A DNA stretch of 64,000 nucleotides. Source: RGIG4140 sp045638265 (lineage in GTDB: Bacteria > Pseudomonadota > Alphaproteobacteria > CAAHEQ01 > UBA3637). Both the position numbers and the translations under genes were made by a program. The notes beneath the pieces are model-generated. The model had not been told where the DNA came from and searched no databases. It saw only the letters and a list, made by a program, of their open reading frames with translations. The DNA lies in assembly GCA_045638265.1 (NCBI GenBank), contig JAZUBA010000051.1, positions 48,331 through 112,330 of the forward strand, read 5' to 3'. Positions 25,845 through 34,037 of the stretch are shown piece by piece (position 1 is the first letter of the stretch; each line of letters begins with the position of its first letter).

Positions 25845-26632
25845 ATTTAAGTCGTTGTCTTTTTTGTCTCTTGTGTGTTGGTTTGTTTTTAACATCTGGT
25901 TGTTCGTGTCATCGTACGCCGGAAGAATTGGCGTATATTGAACAGACAAAAGATCCGTACGAATCGTTTAATCGTAAAGTTTTTGCGTTTAATATGGCGT
26001 TTGATAAATATATATTAAAACCGACGGCACAAGTTTATCGTTTTGGGACAACGCAAACCATGAGAACTGGTGTAACCAATTTTTATGATAATTTATCGGA
26101 AACACGCAATATATTAAATGGTGCTTTACAAACAAACGGAACAAAAACATCTAACGCAACTAAACGGTTTTTAGCTAATACGTTTTGGGGGTTTTTTGGT
26201 TTGTTTGATGTGGCAACAGATATGCAAGTGCCAAAATATGATAATGATTTTGGGCAAACATTGGCTGTTTGGGGGTGGGAAACAAGTGATACATATATTG
26301 TGTTGCCGTTTTTCGGATCCTCTAATCCAAGGGATATTGCCGGTACGGTGGGAGATATTTCAACTCCGCCCAGTTTGTTAATTGCGTTGACAACACCGTG
26401 GACATCTTATCCGTTATCAGCAGTTAATTATGTACAAATGCGTGAACGGTCTATTGAATTTATTGATAATTTACATCATTCATCAACTGATTTTTATGCA
26501 ACCGTTCGTACAATGAGTCAGCAAAATCGTCAAAAAGTGATTGCCGATGCACTTGGTAAATCAAATACCGAAACAACGGCAAATTATGATTTTGATATGG
26601 ATTTTGAAGATTTTGAGGATTTTGAAGAGTAA
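25841..26632 (+). CDS. mlaA: MlaA (VacJ) outer-membrane phospholipid-removal lipoprotein
   Basis: The protein has 263 aa. A lipoprotein signal ends LTSGC. Diagnostic MlaA segments are DPYESFNRKVFAFN, RFLANTFWGFFGLFDVATDM, DFGQTLAVWGW and YIVLPFFGSSNPRD. MlaA removes mislocalised phospholipids from the outer leaflet of the outer membrane and passes them to MlaC. The C-terminus is acidic and repetitive (DFDMDFEDFEDFEE). It overlaps the LOG gene by 4 nt and is followed by mlaC 15 nt later. The inner-membrane MlaFEDB genes are not in the window. Confidence 0.95.
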   Translation: MNLSRCLFCLLCVGLFLTSGCSCHRTPEELAYIEQTKDPYESFNRKVFAFNMAFDKYILKPTAQVYRFGTTQTMRTGVTNFYDNLSETRNILNGALQTNGTKTSNATKRFLANTFWGFFGLFDVATDMQVPKYDNDFGQTLAVWGWETSDTYIVLPFFGSSNPRDIAGTVGDISTPPSLLIALTTPWTSYPLSAVNYVQMRERSIEFIDNLHHSSTDFYATVRTMSQQNRQKVIADALGKSNTETTANYDFDMDFEDFEDFEE

Positions 26633-26647
26633 GTAAGGAGTATCAAA

Positions 26648-27253
26648 ATGAAAAAAATAATTGCTTTGGTTTTAGGCTTGTTTTTAATCACTAAACCGGC
26701 TGTATCGGCAACTGATCCGGCCGTTGATTTTGTCAGTCAGTTGGCAAATGAGATGATTTCAGATGTATTGGCAACCGAAAAACCGATGACTGAAAAATTG
26801 GATTTGTTTCGTTCTAAATTTCAAAATGCATTGGATTTGAAATATATCGGTCAATTTGTTACAGGTGTTTATTGGCGTAAAGCAAGTGAAGCCGATAAAA
26901 AGGCATTCTTAGACGCATTTATGGAATTTACAACAAAATCATGGGCGGATAAGTTTAATATGTATACAGGGCAAACCATTGTATTTAAAGGAACCCGTAA
27001 TGCACAAAAAGGTCAATTGTTTGTTGATAGTGTTATTCAAAATGAACCGCCAGCAGAAGTGATTTGGCGTATTCGTGAAAAAGACGGATCTTACAAAATT
27101 GTAGACATCATTGTTGAAGGTGTCAGTATGGCAATGAGTTACCGAAATGAATATAGTGCTTATTTACAAGCAAATGGTGGTAGTTTGAAAAAATTAACGC
27201 AAACCTTAAAGGAAAAAAGCGAATCGTTTAAATTTTCAGACGAAAAGAAATAA
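26648..27253 (+). CDS. mlaC: MlaC periplasmic phospholipid-binding protein
   Basis: The protein has 201 aa with a signal peptide (MKKIIALVLGLFLITKPAVSA). It matches the MlaC/Ttg2D pattern: KLDLFRSKFQNALDLKYIGQ, FVTGVYWRKASEADKKAFLD, VIWRIREKDGSYKIVDIIVE and GVSMAMSYRNEYSAYLQANG. It shuttles phospholipids across the periplasm between the outer-membrane MlaA complex and the inner-membrane Mla transporter. An AAGGAG box precedes the ATG. Last gene of its cluster, with a strong terminator after it. Confidence 0.93.
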   Translation: MKKIIALVLGLFLITKPAVSATDPAVDFVSQLANEMISDVLATEKPMTEKLDLFRSKFQNALDLKYIGQFVTGVYWRKASEADKKAFLDAFMEFTTKSWADKFNMYTGQTIVFKGTRNAQKGQLFVDSVIQNEPPAEVIWRIREKDGSYKIVDIIVEGVSMAMSYRNEYSAYLQANGGSLKKLTQTLKEKSESFKFSDEKK

Positions 27254-27275
27254 GCTTTTTTGTTTGACGTAATTA

Positions 27276-27318
27276 TTCCCCGAAAATTGCTTTTTCAATC
27301 TTCGGGGATTTTTTTTAT
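27276..27318 (+). terminator. Rho-independent terminator
   Basis: The stem CCCCGAAAATTG/CAATCTTCGGGG (one A-C mismatch) is followed by a long T-run, downstream of mlaC. Confidence 0.9.
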
Positions 27319-27429
27319 TTTGTAGTGTTTCTTTGTTTTGTTTTCGGATATGAGAACGAGCTTGAGCAGTAAAATGATGTGTATGAAAGTGGTAAAAAAT
27401 TTTACAGAGATTTAATTTTTTTAAAAGTG

Positions 27430-27458
27430 TTGTAAAAAATTAAAAAAAAGTGTATTAT
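27430..27458 (+). promoter_or_regulatory. Sigma-70-like promoter
   Basis: TTGTAA and TATTAT are separated by 17 nt, about 40 nt upstream of the ATG at 27498. Confidence 0.5.
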
Positions 27459-27497
27459 ATTATAAATTTGATTTTTATACTGAATATGAGGTAAAAA

Positions 27498-28277
27498 ATG
27501 GCAGAAAAAACACAAGTAAAAAAAACTCAACAGGTCTCGGTTGGTGCATCAATGCAAAACAATCAACAGAACTCTGTTATAACGACAAATGGAGTAATCG
27601 GTAATAATGCTCAGACAAGCGATGAAAAACGTCAAGAAGAACACAAAAATGAGAACTTAAGTAGTTGGTTGGGACGTAATTGGGGCTGGATTTTGGCTGG
27701 TGTAAGTGTTGTCGGTTTGGGTGTTTATTTTCTTATTCGTCAGCGTAAGAAAGATAAGGATAAAGAAAAAGCAGCGAATAAAAAGAACGAAAATAAAAAA
27801 TTTGATACAAAGGAAAATGTGGATAAAATGTTTACATTGGCGGAAGTATCTGGTAAAGAGGAGCGAGGTTCAACATCCGGTAATACAAATATGCCGTTAT
27901 CTTCAATATCTGTTCGTCAACAAGATGGAAGTTATGTAAGGTTAAATCGTGATGGTAGTTATAAATCAATTAATTATGACATTGTTGGCAGACGGGCTTA
28001 TTATGATGTTAATAGTAAAGCTTACCATACTAATTCTTCAACACAAGATGCCTATAAAACAGCAACATCTTATATGGCTGATGGGAATATTCAGTTTCGG
28101 TCATCTAGTACACTGGAAGGGAATAAAACGGTTGTATATAATGCTACAGGATCAACGGTTTTATCGCGTGCGGAAACGCCTATTCATTCAGGTAACAATG
28201 GTACTTTGGCCAATAATGCACAAAGATATCTGGATAATGATAATGTAACCGGTTACGCAAACGGTAATTCACGATAA
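27498..28277 (+). CDS. Single-pass membrane protein of unknown function
   Basis: The protein has 259 aa. The N-terminal ~50 residues are Gln/Asn-rich and polar (KKTQQVSVGASMQNNQQNSV). One membrane helix (about 57-75, WGWILAGVSVVGLGVYFLI) is followed by a very basic stretch (RQRKKDKDKEKAANKK). The rest is Ser/Tyr/Asn-rich with beta-like GSYVRLNRDGSYKSINYD. There is no signal peptidase site. By the positive-inside rule the basic side would be cytoplasmic, putting the N-terminus outside. It forms a monocistronic unit with its own promoter and terminator, just upstream of the mTERF-like cluster. No family recognised. Confidence 0.7.
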   Translation: MAEKTQVKKTQQVSVGASMQNNQQNSVITTNGVIGNNAQTSDEKRQEEHKNENLSSWLGRNWGWILAGVSVVGLGVYFLIRQRKKDKDKEKAANKKNENKKFDTKENVDKMFTLAEVSGKEERGSTSGNTNMPLSSISVRQQDGSYVRLNRDGSYKSINYDIVGRRAYYDVNSKAYHTNSSTQDAYKTATSYMADGNIQFRSSSTLEGNKTVVYNATGSTVLSRAETPIHSGNNGTLANNAQRYLDNDNVTGYANGNSR

Positions 28278-28293
28278 ATTGAAAATGTTTTTC

Positions 28294-28327
28294 AAATCTC
28301 TTTGTTTTAGGCAAAGAGATTTTTTTT
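28294..28327 (+). terminator. Rho-independent terminator
   Basis: The perfect stem AAATCTCTTTG/CAAAGAGATTT has a 7-nt loop followed by Ts. It separates the membrane protein gene from the mTERF-like operon. Confidence 0.9.
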
Positions 28328-28355
28328 ATGTCCAAATTTAAGATAAAGAATTTTG

Positions 28356-28383
28356 TTGACAAAAACATAAAATATTGTATACT
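28356..28383 (+). promoter_or_regulatory. Sigma-70-like promoter of the mTERF-like operon
   Basis: A consensus TTGACA and TATACT are spaced by 16 nt. They lie 28 nt upstream of the first ATG (28412), which also has a GAGGGGAG ribosome binding site. No further terminator is seen until after the fourth gene. Confidence 0.7.
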
Positions 28384-28411
28384 ATAATTAAACATCGAGA
28401 GGGGAGCAATA

Positions 28412-29257
28412 ATGTATCAAAATAAAATCGGTATTTTAGAAGATATTTTTACACAAAACGGCTTGAAAGGTGAAGATGTAGACGTTTTTACGCAATGGTA
28501 TCAAAAATACACCAAAAATATGTTTGATAGAAGTGAAATGGATGATATTCGGGAGCGTTTAACGCAATATTTTGATATGTTTAAAAAATATGGAAAAACT
28601 CCTAAAGCTTTTATTCAGTTATTTCGTAAAAGACCGGCAATTTTATTACGAGAGCCGAAAACACTGGAACGTAATCTGATGGAAAATGCAAAATTGTTAA
28701 ATTTGGTACCGCAAACCATTTTGGATATGACTTTAAAACAGCCATCCTTTTTATTAGGTAATCCACAAAAGCATAAAGATAATGCTGATACATTAGCTGA
28801 TATTTTTCAAACATCTGTTGAAAAAATCATTCAAATAGCTGTTAAACAACCGCAACTGTTATATCATGATACTAAAGAAATTGAAAAAAAATATCAATTA
28901 TACCAACGTTGTTATTACTCAGGATTGTTTACATTAAAAGACGATATATCCAAAGATCGTGCAATTATGAAAAAAGCCTATCATGAAAAAAATGAAGCTG
29001 TATTACAAAATTATACAGAACGTTTAGCGCAACGGTTGCTTAATGATCCGACACTTTTATTTTTAGGTGTTGATAATATTCGAATTAAAATGGGTTATGC
29101 TCGCTTTTTACGGGCCCAAAATCAATCATCAACATCGGACGTGTTTCGTAAATCAAAGACACAAATTCAACAAGTTCTTGATAAGGCTCCTGTTTCGTTT
29201 AAGGAAAAAAACAAGCCGACTTATCGTTTGTTTCAATCCAATAATGCCAAGGATTAA
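28412..29257 (+). CDS. mTERF-like helical repeat protein 1 (281 aa)
   Basis: First and shortest of four tandem paralogues. An N-terminal helical domain (1-70, ILEDIFTQNGLKGEDVDVFT) is followed by about three repeats with the pattern (F/L)xKxPxxLLxxPxxLExN...LLNLxxxxIxxMxLKQP (about 70-145). The shared C-terminal domain (about 150-281) contains KKYQLYQRCYYSGL, IRIKMGYARFLRAQ and the terminal KNKPTYRLFQSN. The repeats resemble mitochondrial transcription termination factor (MTERF) motifs, which build a curved alpha-solenoid that binds nucleic acid. Function here is inferred. The stop is 2 nt before the next ATG. Confidence 0.75.
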   Translation: MYQNKIGILEDIFTQNGLKGEDVDVFTQWYQKYTKNMFDRSEMDDIRERLTQYFDMFKKYGKTPKAFIQLFRKRPAILLREPKTLERNLMENAKLLNLVPQTILDMTLKQPSFLLGNPQKHKDNADTLADIFQTSVEKIIQIAVKQPQLLYHDTKEIEKKYQLYQRCYYSGLFTLKDDISKDRAIMKKAYHEKNEAVLQNYTERLAQRLLNDPTLLFLGVDNIRIKMGYARFLRAQNQSSTSDVFRKSKTQIQQVLDKAPVSFKEKNKPTYRLFQSNNAKD

Positions 29258-29259
29258 TC

Positions 29260-30570
29260 ATGAAAAATGTATCTCCTGAAATTTTAAAAAATATACATGT
29301 ATTAAACAAGCTAACGGGAATTTCAGAAGAAAATTTTGTTAAAATGAGCTTAAAACAACCTCGTTTGTTTAGAATTTCGCCTGAAAAAGCAGCTCATAAT
29401 ATCAAAGAGCTTTGCAGACGTTTGGATTTGTCAAATGATGATTTGCTGAAAATGATTTTAAAACAGCCGAATTTATTGATTTTAAAACCGGAACGGATTG
29501 AATCTAATTTAAAACAATTGGCACTTTTACTTCATTTGCCGTTGAAAGAATTGGTTAAAGCCGGAACAAAACAGCCCTCATTTTTGTTTCAAAAACCGGA
29601 GACAATTTGTGAAAAAATCAAAACTGTTTGTGCATTGTTGAATATATCTCCAAAAGCTTATATGAAAGCGGGATTACGTCATCCTTCACTTTTTTATCAG
29701 TTGCCTGAAACATTGAATGCGAATTTAATAACAACGTCAAAATTATTAAATGTTTCCCAATCTGATTTAATTAAAGCCTGTGTGCGTACGCCTCAAATTC
29801 TTTATCAGAAACCACAAACATTGGCAGAAAATGTTAATCAAATTGTAGCTTTAACACAGGTTAATCGGGAAACATATATTAAAGCAGGGATGAGAAACGG
29901 TCAGTTGTTATATCAAAATCCTGAAACATTATATCAGCATATTTTGGAAAATGCACGTGTGTTAAATATATCTCCGAAAGAGTATGCTAAAATGGGTCTT
30001 AAACATGGACAGTTGTTTTATTTAAGAGCAGAAAATCTGGCAAAAAACGTATCCGGCAGTTGTGAATTATTGGGTTTATCAAAAAGTGAGTTTGTACAGG
30101 CAGCGATGAAACAACCGTCTATCATTACGCTGTTTCCTGAAACATTGAATGATAAAATCACACAAACAGCACGTTTAATGGGTGTTGATAAGGATGTTTA
30201 TTTACAATCTGTTTTAAAACAACCGCAGTTATTTTGCTTAAAACCGGAATTAATTGCTCAAAAATATCATTTTTATAAGCGAATGCATCAAGCAAGATTA
30301 ATTTGTATTTCTGATGCAAAAAATACGGAAAAAGATTTTAACGAAAGACTTTTTCGGACACCGATTTCTTTGACATACAGTATTAATAATTTACGGTTGC
30401 GTTGTGCCTATGCCCGTTATCTGAAAGAATATAAAAAGACAGGTGTTTTGCCATTAGTTGAAAGTTTGCAAAAGATGATTGAACGCTTAAAATCGGCTCC
30501 CGAGAGATTCCAAGCTAAAAACAAACCAACTTATCGGATTTTAAATAATTCATCCAAGACGAGAGAATAA
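29260..30570 (+). CDS. mTERF-like helical repeat protein 2 (436 aa)
   Basis: This is the cleanest repeat array of the cluster. Nine successive units begin KQPRLF, KQPNLL, KQPSFL, RHPSLF, RTPQIL, RNGQLL, KHGQLF, KQPSII and KQPQLF, mostly exactly 36 residues apart. Each has PE(T/x)L around position 10 and LL(N/x)(I/V)S around position 24. Unlike its neighbours it lacks the N-terminal helical domain and starts directly in the array. The C-terminal domain (KYHFYKRMHQARLICI, LRLRCAYARYLKEY, KNKPTYRILNNSSKTRE) is shared with the other members. Regular spacing with variable positions suggests a sequence-reading solenoid. The ligand is unknown. Confidence 0.78.
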   Translation: MKNVSPEILKNIHVLNKLTGISEENFVKMSLKQPRLFRISPEKAAHNIKELCRRLDLSNDDLLKMILKQPNLLILKPERIESNLKQLALLLHLPLKELVKAGTKQPSFLFQKPETICEKIKTVCALLNISPKAYMKAGLRHPSLFYQLPETLNANLITTSKLLNVSQSDLIKACVRTPQILYQKPQTLAENVNQIVALTQVNRETYIKAGMRNGQLLYQNPETLYQHILENARVLNISPKEYAKMGLKHGQLFYLRAENLAKNVSGSCELLGLSKSEFVQAAMKQPSIITLFPETLNDKITQTARLMGVDKDVYLQSVLKQPQLFCLKPELIAQKYHFYKRMHQARLICISDAKNTEKDFNERLFRTPISLTYSINNLRLRCAYARYLKEYKKTGVLPLVESLQKMIERLKSAPERFQAKNKPTYRILNNSSKTRE

Positions 30571-32050
30571 TATGATGACGTATGAAGAAAAATTAAAAAA
30601 AATTGAAGAAGTATTTATAAAAACAGGATTTAAATCTGAAACGTTTAATCATATTGTTCAAAGCTTTTTGAAATATAAGAAACAGCCGTTTAAAAATGTA
30701 AGTGTTGATGCTGTTCAAAAGCGTTTAACGGATTTGATGGCGTTTTTTAAGTCATATCAATTTTCTATTGAAGATGTAGAAGTATGTTTTAATCGTTATC
30801 CGTATTTGTTTTTTAATAATCCTATGCGTATACAAAACAATGTTTTTCATTTATCTAAAGAATTTAATATTCCGGAACAAAAAATTGTTCAGCAATTTAA
30901 AAATATACCGTCAATATTTTGTTTTAATTATAAAACCATATTATCTAATATTCAGAATTCATCAAAATTATTAAATATACAACAAGATACCCTTGTAGCA
31001 AATGCTTTGATATACCCTGAATTTTTTATTTTTTCGGCTCAAAAACTTTATAACAGAGCTAAAGGAATTCAAGCTGTTTTAGGTATGAAAGATGCTGAAT
31101 TTAAGCATTTTATGACACATTATTCTCAAATTTTGTATCAGTCGCCAGAAACATTAAAACAAAAAATAGAAGATGCGACACAGGCCTTAAATATATCTCA
31201 AAAAGAAATGATTAAAATCGGTTGTAGATTGCCAACTATCTTTAATGCTAAAACGCAAACATTGGTTCAAAACATTCAAAATTCTGCCAAAGTTTTAGAT
31301 GTATCGGTGGAGGATTTTATTGCTTTAATGAAAAAAAATCCAGCTTTGGGCGTTTATAAAAGCGAAACGATTTCTCAAAAGCTTGAACAACTCTCACAAC
31401 AGTTAGATATTACGCCATTGCAGATAAAAAAAGTAATTACAAAATATCCGAATTTGTTTGGCTCAAAATCAGAAACGTATATGCAAAAAACAAGGCAAGT
31501 ACCTCAATTATTAGGGATTACGAAAGAGGAATATGTCGGTATGATTTTAAAACATCCGACATTGTTAAATATGGCTGTTGATACACTACAAAATAACATA
31601 TCAACCGTGATACAAAAAACAGGCATTCCACGTGAAAAATATATTCAAACCATTGTCAAACATCCGACACTTATTACTCTTAAACCGCAAACCGTTATTA
31701 AAAAGTATCAGTTTTACAAACGAATGCATAAAGCTGGGATGATAGTGATTAATGGGACCAATAATACAGAACAGGATTTGCAGGATAAAATATTACGGGC
31801 GCCGCTTTCTTTGACTTGTGGGATAGATAATTTACGTTTACGTTGTGCTTATGCAAGATATACTTATGCCGTTAACGGTAATATTGGGTCAACAGCTATG
31901 AGCGAGAGTTCGGCAATCATCAAAAAGCGTTTAAAATCGGCACCTGAGTCATTTCAAGCTAAAAACAAACCGACTTATCGGATTTTAAATAATTCATCTA
32001 AAACGAGAGAATAATATGATGACGTATGAAGAAAAATTAAAACAAATTCA
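30480..32050 (+). repeat. Near-identical junction repeats between mTERF-like genes
   Basis: The ~115 bp spanning the end of gene 2 and start of gene 3 (about 30488-30600) recurs at the end of gene 3 and start of gene 4 (about 31930-32042) with few differences. It includes the last ~25 codons, the TAATATGATG junction and the first ~9 codons. This is the footprint of tandem duplication by unequal crossing-over. Confidence 0.8.
30572..32014 (+). CDS. mTERF-like helical repeat protein 3 (480 aa)
   Basis: The N-terminal domain (MMTYEEKLKKIEEVFIKTGF, then FKNVSVDAVQKRLTDLMAFF) is followed by about eight to nine degenerate ~36-residue repeats (for example RYPYLFFNNPMRIQNNV, KHPTLLNMAVDTLQNNI, KHPTLITLKPQTVIKKY). 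The conserved C-terminal domain ends KNKPTYRILNNSSKTRE. The start is ATGATG one base after the previous stop. The GAGAG that can serve as ribosome binding site lies inside the last codons of gene 2, so translation is coupled. About 100 bp around each junction is nearly identical to the junction with gene 4, a mark of tandem duplication. Confidence 0.76.
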   Translation: MMTYEEKLKKIEEVFIKTGFKSETFNHIVQSFLKYKKQPFKNVSVDAVQKRLTDLMAFFKSYQFSIEDVEVCFNRYPYLFFNNPMRIQNNVFHLSKEFNIPEQKIVQQFKNIPSIFCFNYKTILSNIQNSSKLLNIQQDTLVANALIYPEFFIFSAQKLYNRAKGIQAVLGMKDAEFKHFMTHYSQILYQSPETLKQKIEDATQALNISQKEMIKIGCRLPTIFNAKTQTLVQNIQNSAKVLDVSVEDFIALMKKNPALGVYKSETISQKLEQLSQQLDITPLQIKKVITKYPNLFGSKSETYMQKTRQVPQLLGITKEEYVGMILKHPTLLNMAVDTLQNNISTVIQKTGIPREKYIQTIVKHPTLITLKPQTVIKKYQFYKRMHKAGMIVINGTNNTEQDLQDKILRAPLSLTCGIDNLRLRCAYARYTYAVNGNIGSTAMSESSAIIKKRLKSAPESFQAKNKPTYRILNNSSKTRE

Positions 32051-33314
32051 AACTGTATTTCAAGAAAATGGTTTTTCGGCAGATTTATATTCACGATTGT
32101 ATGACCGTATGTCTGTACAGATTAATCAACCTTTTATGGATATGACAATTCAACAAGTTCAGGAACGGCTAACTGATTATTGTAACTTGTTTTCAAAATA
32201 TGATATTAAAACATCTGAAACAGAACATATTTTTAAACGTTTTCCGCGTTTATTTTTTAACAATCCATCAACTGTACATCAAAATATTCAATCGTTGGCA
32301 AAAGCGTTAAATAAAACAGAATATGAGATTGTTCAACGAATTAAGTTCCATCCGGAAACATTTTTGCTTAAAACAGAGAGATTAGAACGAAATGCAAAGG
32401 AAACATCAAAAATAATTGGCATTCCACTCAATAAATATATAGATATAGCTTTATCTCAAACACAATTGCTCCATTTATCGCCTGAAACATTAAATCAACG
32501 GATTTGTGAAACATCACAAGTATTAAATATGAGTGAAGCAACTTACAAAAAAATATTACAACGAGCTCCGCAAATCGTATGGGTTAAACCGGAAACGGTT
32601 GTTTCAAATATGAACAAGTTTTGTGAAATGTTTGATATAAAACAGGATGATTTTATTAAATCTGCTTTGCGTTATCCGAATTTGTTTTATTCCAAACCCG
32701 AAACAATGATTGATAATTGTTTGAAAAATGCTCAAGCATTAGATATACCGAAAGAAAAGTATATTCAAATGGCCTTAAAACAGCCGACTTTAATGGCTTG
32801 TAAGTCTGAGACATTGGTCGCTAATGTGCAAAAAAATGCTGAATTATTGAATGTTTCAACAAATGATTTTATCAAAGCATGCACTTATCAACCGCAATTG
32901 TTGTTTTTAAAACCCGAAAGTATTGATGCAACGGTAACTCAAAGTGCAAAATTATTGAAAGTTGCGAAAGAAGATTTTGTGCAATCAGCACTCAAAGGTC
33001 CTATTTTGTTTTATGCTAAACCGCAGACGATTTATAAAAAATATAACCTATATCGACAAATGCACAAAAATGGATTTATTGTTTTGAACAATGAAAACAC
33101 GGAAGAAGATCTCAAAAAACGATTATTAAGTAGTCCAACACTGTTTGGATATAGCATGGAAAATTTCCATTTACGGTGTGCTTATGCGAGATATTTAATT
33201 CGTCAAAAAAAATCGCCTGAAACAAAATCTTTAACTGCAACCAAAGGAGCAATTAAAAAAGAATTGGCAAAAGATAAACATTATAAACCCTTGAAACGTT
33301 ATAATCATCGATAG
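32016..33314 (+). CDS. mTERF-like helical repeat protein 4 (432 aa)
   Basis: It has the same plan as gene 3: MMTYEEKLKQIQTVFQENGF N-domain, then about eight ~36-residue repeats (RFPRLFFNNPSTVHQNI, RYPNLFYSKPETMIDNC, KQPTLMACKSETLVANV, YQPQLLFLKPESIDATV), then the shared C-domain (KYNLYRQMHKNGFIVL, FHLRCAYARYLIRQ). The usual KNKPTYRIL end is replaced by a divergent basic tail (KDKHYKPLKRYNHR). It starts one base after gene 3. A terminator follows. Identity with paralogues is highest at N- and C-domains, while repeats diverge, consistent with selection for different targets. Confidence 0.76.
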   Translation: MMTYEEKLKQIQTVFQENGFSADLYSRLYDRMSVQINQPFMDMTIQQVQERLTDYCNLFSKYDIKTSETEHIFKRFPRLFFNNPSTVHQNIQSLAKALNKTEYEIVQRIKFHPETFLLKTERLERNAKETSKIIGIPLNKYIDIALSQTQLLHLSPETLNQRICETSQVLNMSEATYKKILQRAPQIVWVKPETVVSNMNKFCEMFDIKQDDFIKSALRYPNLFYSKPETMIDNCLKNAQALDIPKEKYIQMALKQPTLMACKSETLVANVQKNAELLNVSTNDFIKACTYQPQLLFLKPESIDATVTQSAKLLKVAKEDFVQSALKGPILFYAKPQTIYKKYNLYRQMHKNGFIVLNNENTEEDLKKRLLSSPTLFGYSMENFHLRCAYARYLIRQKKSPETKSLTATKGAIKKELAKDKHYKPLKRYNHR

Positions 33315-33334
33315 AGTAGGGGTAAACAGAAAGT

Positions 33335-33376
33335 AAAAAAAAGCTCTCTGATAAACTGGTTATTAGAGAGTTTTTT
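33335..33376. terminator. Bidirectional Rho-independent terminator
   Basis: The stem CTCTCTGATAA/TTATTAGAGAG has an internal mismatch, and A- and T-runs flank it. It serves the mTERF-like operon and the convergent pseudogene. Confidence 0.85.
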
Positions 33377-33388
33377 AAAAATCTCAAA

Positions 33389-33737
33389 TTATTTGCAGAC
33401 TCCGTGTCCATTATATGTTCTGTCGTTGTTAAAATATACGTTTCCGGAACTAAAATTTATATCATAAGCACAGCGAGTTGTGCATTAAGTAAATTGAGTT
33501 CATTAATGACTTCATTTGAATGATATTTGTTCATGGCATACCGATAACCTTGCACCCCACCAATAGATAAAACACCAATAACAGCCAATATACCGAGCAT
33601 TTCAGTCATTGAGCGATCGTGTTCTTGCGGATTGGTGCATCGGGTTGTGATTCGGTTTTTTGCAAATCGGATACAACCTTGTTTTTTGTTTTATCAGATA
33701 TTACTAATTGATTTTGTTTGTATTTTTTCTTTGACAT
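33389..33737 (-). pseudogene. Collapsed prepilin-like surface-protein gene (frameshifts and internal deletion)
   Basis: From an ATG at 33737 with an AAGGA box, frame 1 reads MSKKKYKQNQLVISDKTKNK and stops at 33606-33608 after 43 codons. A -1 shift restores the prepilin-like region HDRSMTEMLGILAVIGVLSI, then YRYAMNKYHSNEVINELN; the cleavage-site Gly is Asp. This frame stops at 33454-33456. A third frame, overlapping it, gives RCAYDINFSSGNVYFNNDR and ends GHGVCK-stop at 33389. That last piece matches the tail of the lectin-like modules of the 3034-aa protein. An ancestral long gene has thus lost its middle and its reading frame. Its promoter-side operators are retained. Confidence 0.8.
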
Positions 33738-33772
33738 ATAAGATCCTTATGTGAAAGATGAATCTACAATCA

Positions 33773-33800
33773 TTATAATTAAAGGTACGTTTATATGCAA
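33773..33800. promoter_or_regulatory. 28-bp quasi-palindromic operator, copy C
   Basis: Half-sites TTATAATTAAA and TTTATATGCAA flank GGTACG. It lies 35 nt upstream of the pseudogene start, the same place copy A holds relative to the 1292-aa gene. Confidence 0.62.
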
Positions 33801-33910
33801 CGATTTCGCAGATAAGAGACAAAATAGGAGAAAATAAGGACATATTACAAACAAGCCAATGCTTACAATTCATAAAAATCAAAAAAAATGCATAAAAGTG
33901 AAAAAAGTTG

Positions 33911-33938
33911 TTGCAATTTAACGTACGTTTAAATACCT
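33911..33938. promoter_or_regulatory. 28-bp quasi-palindromic operator, copy D
   Basis: The left part TTGCAATTTAACGTAC is identical to copy B and the right part is GTTTAAATACCT. The A-rich DNA just upstream (ATGCATAAAAGTG) also matches the DNA upstream of copy B, so the whole regulatory block is homologous. Confidence 0.62.
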
Positions 33939-33975
33939 CTTTTTGGACAAAATTTTAAAAAAACAAAAATAAGTA

Positions 33976-34003
33976 TTGCAAATAAAGGGACGTTTTGTTA
34001 CAA
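33976..34003. promoter_or_regulatory. 28-bp quasi-palindromic operator, copy E
   Basis: Half-sites TTGCAAATAAA and GTTTTGTTACAA flank the GGGAC core. It is the most divergent in its centre, 34 nt upstream of the 764-aa gene. It is an extra copy not present at the first locus. Confidence 0.58.
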
Positions 34004-34037
34004 TTATTTTATTCATATATTTAATGGGGCATTATAA

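Noticed and set aside
28412..33314. TAL-effector-like DNA-binding repeats
   Set aside because: The unit length (~36 versus 33-35) and motifs (KQPxLL, PExL, LLNIS) do not match TAL repeats with their paired variable residues; MTERF-type motifs fit better.
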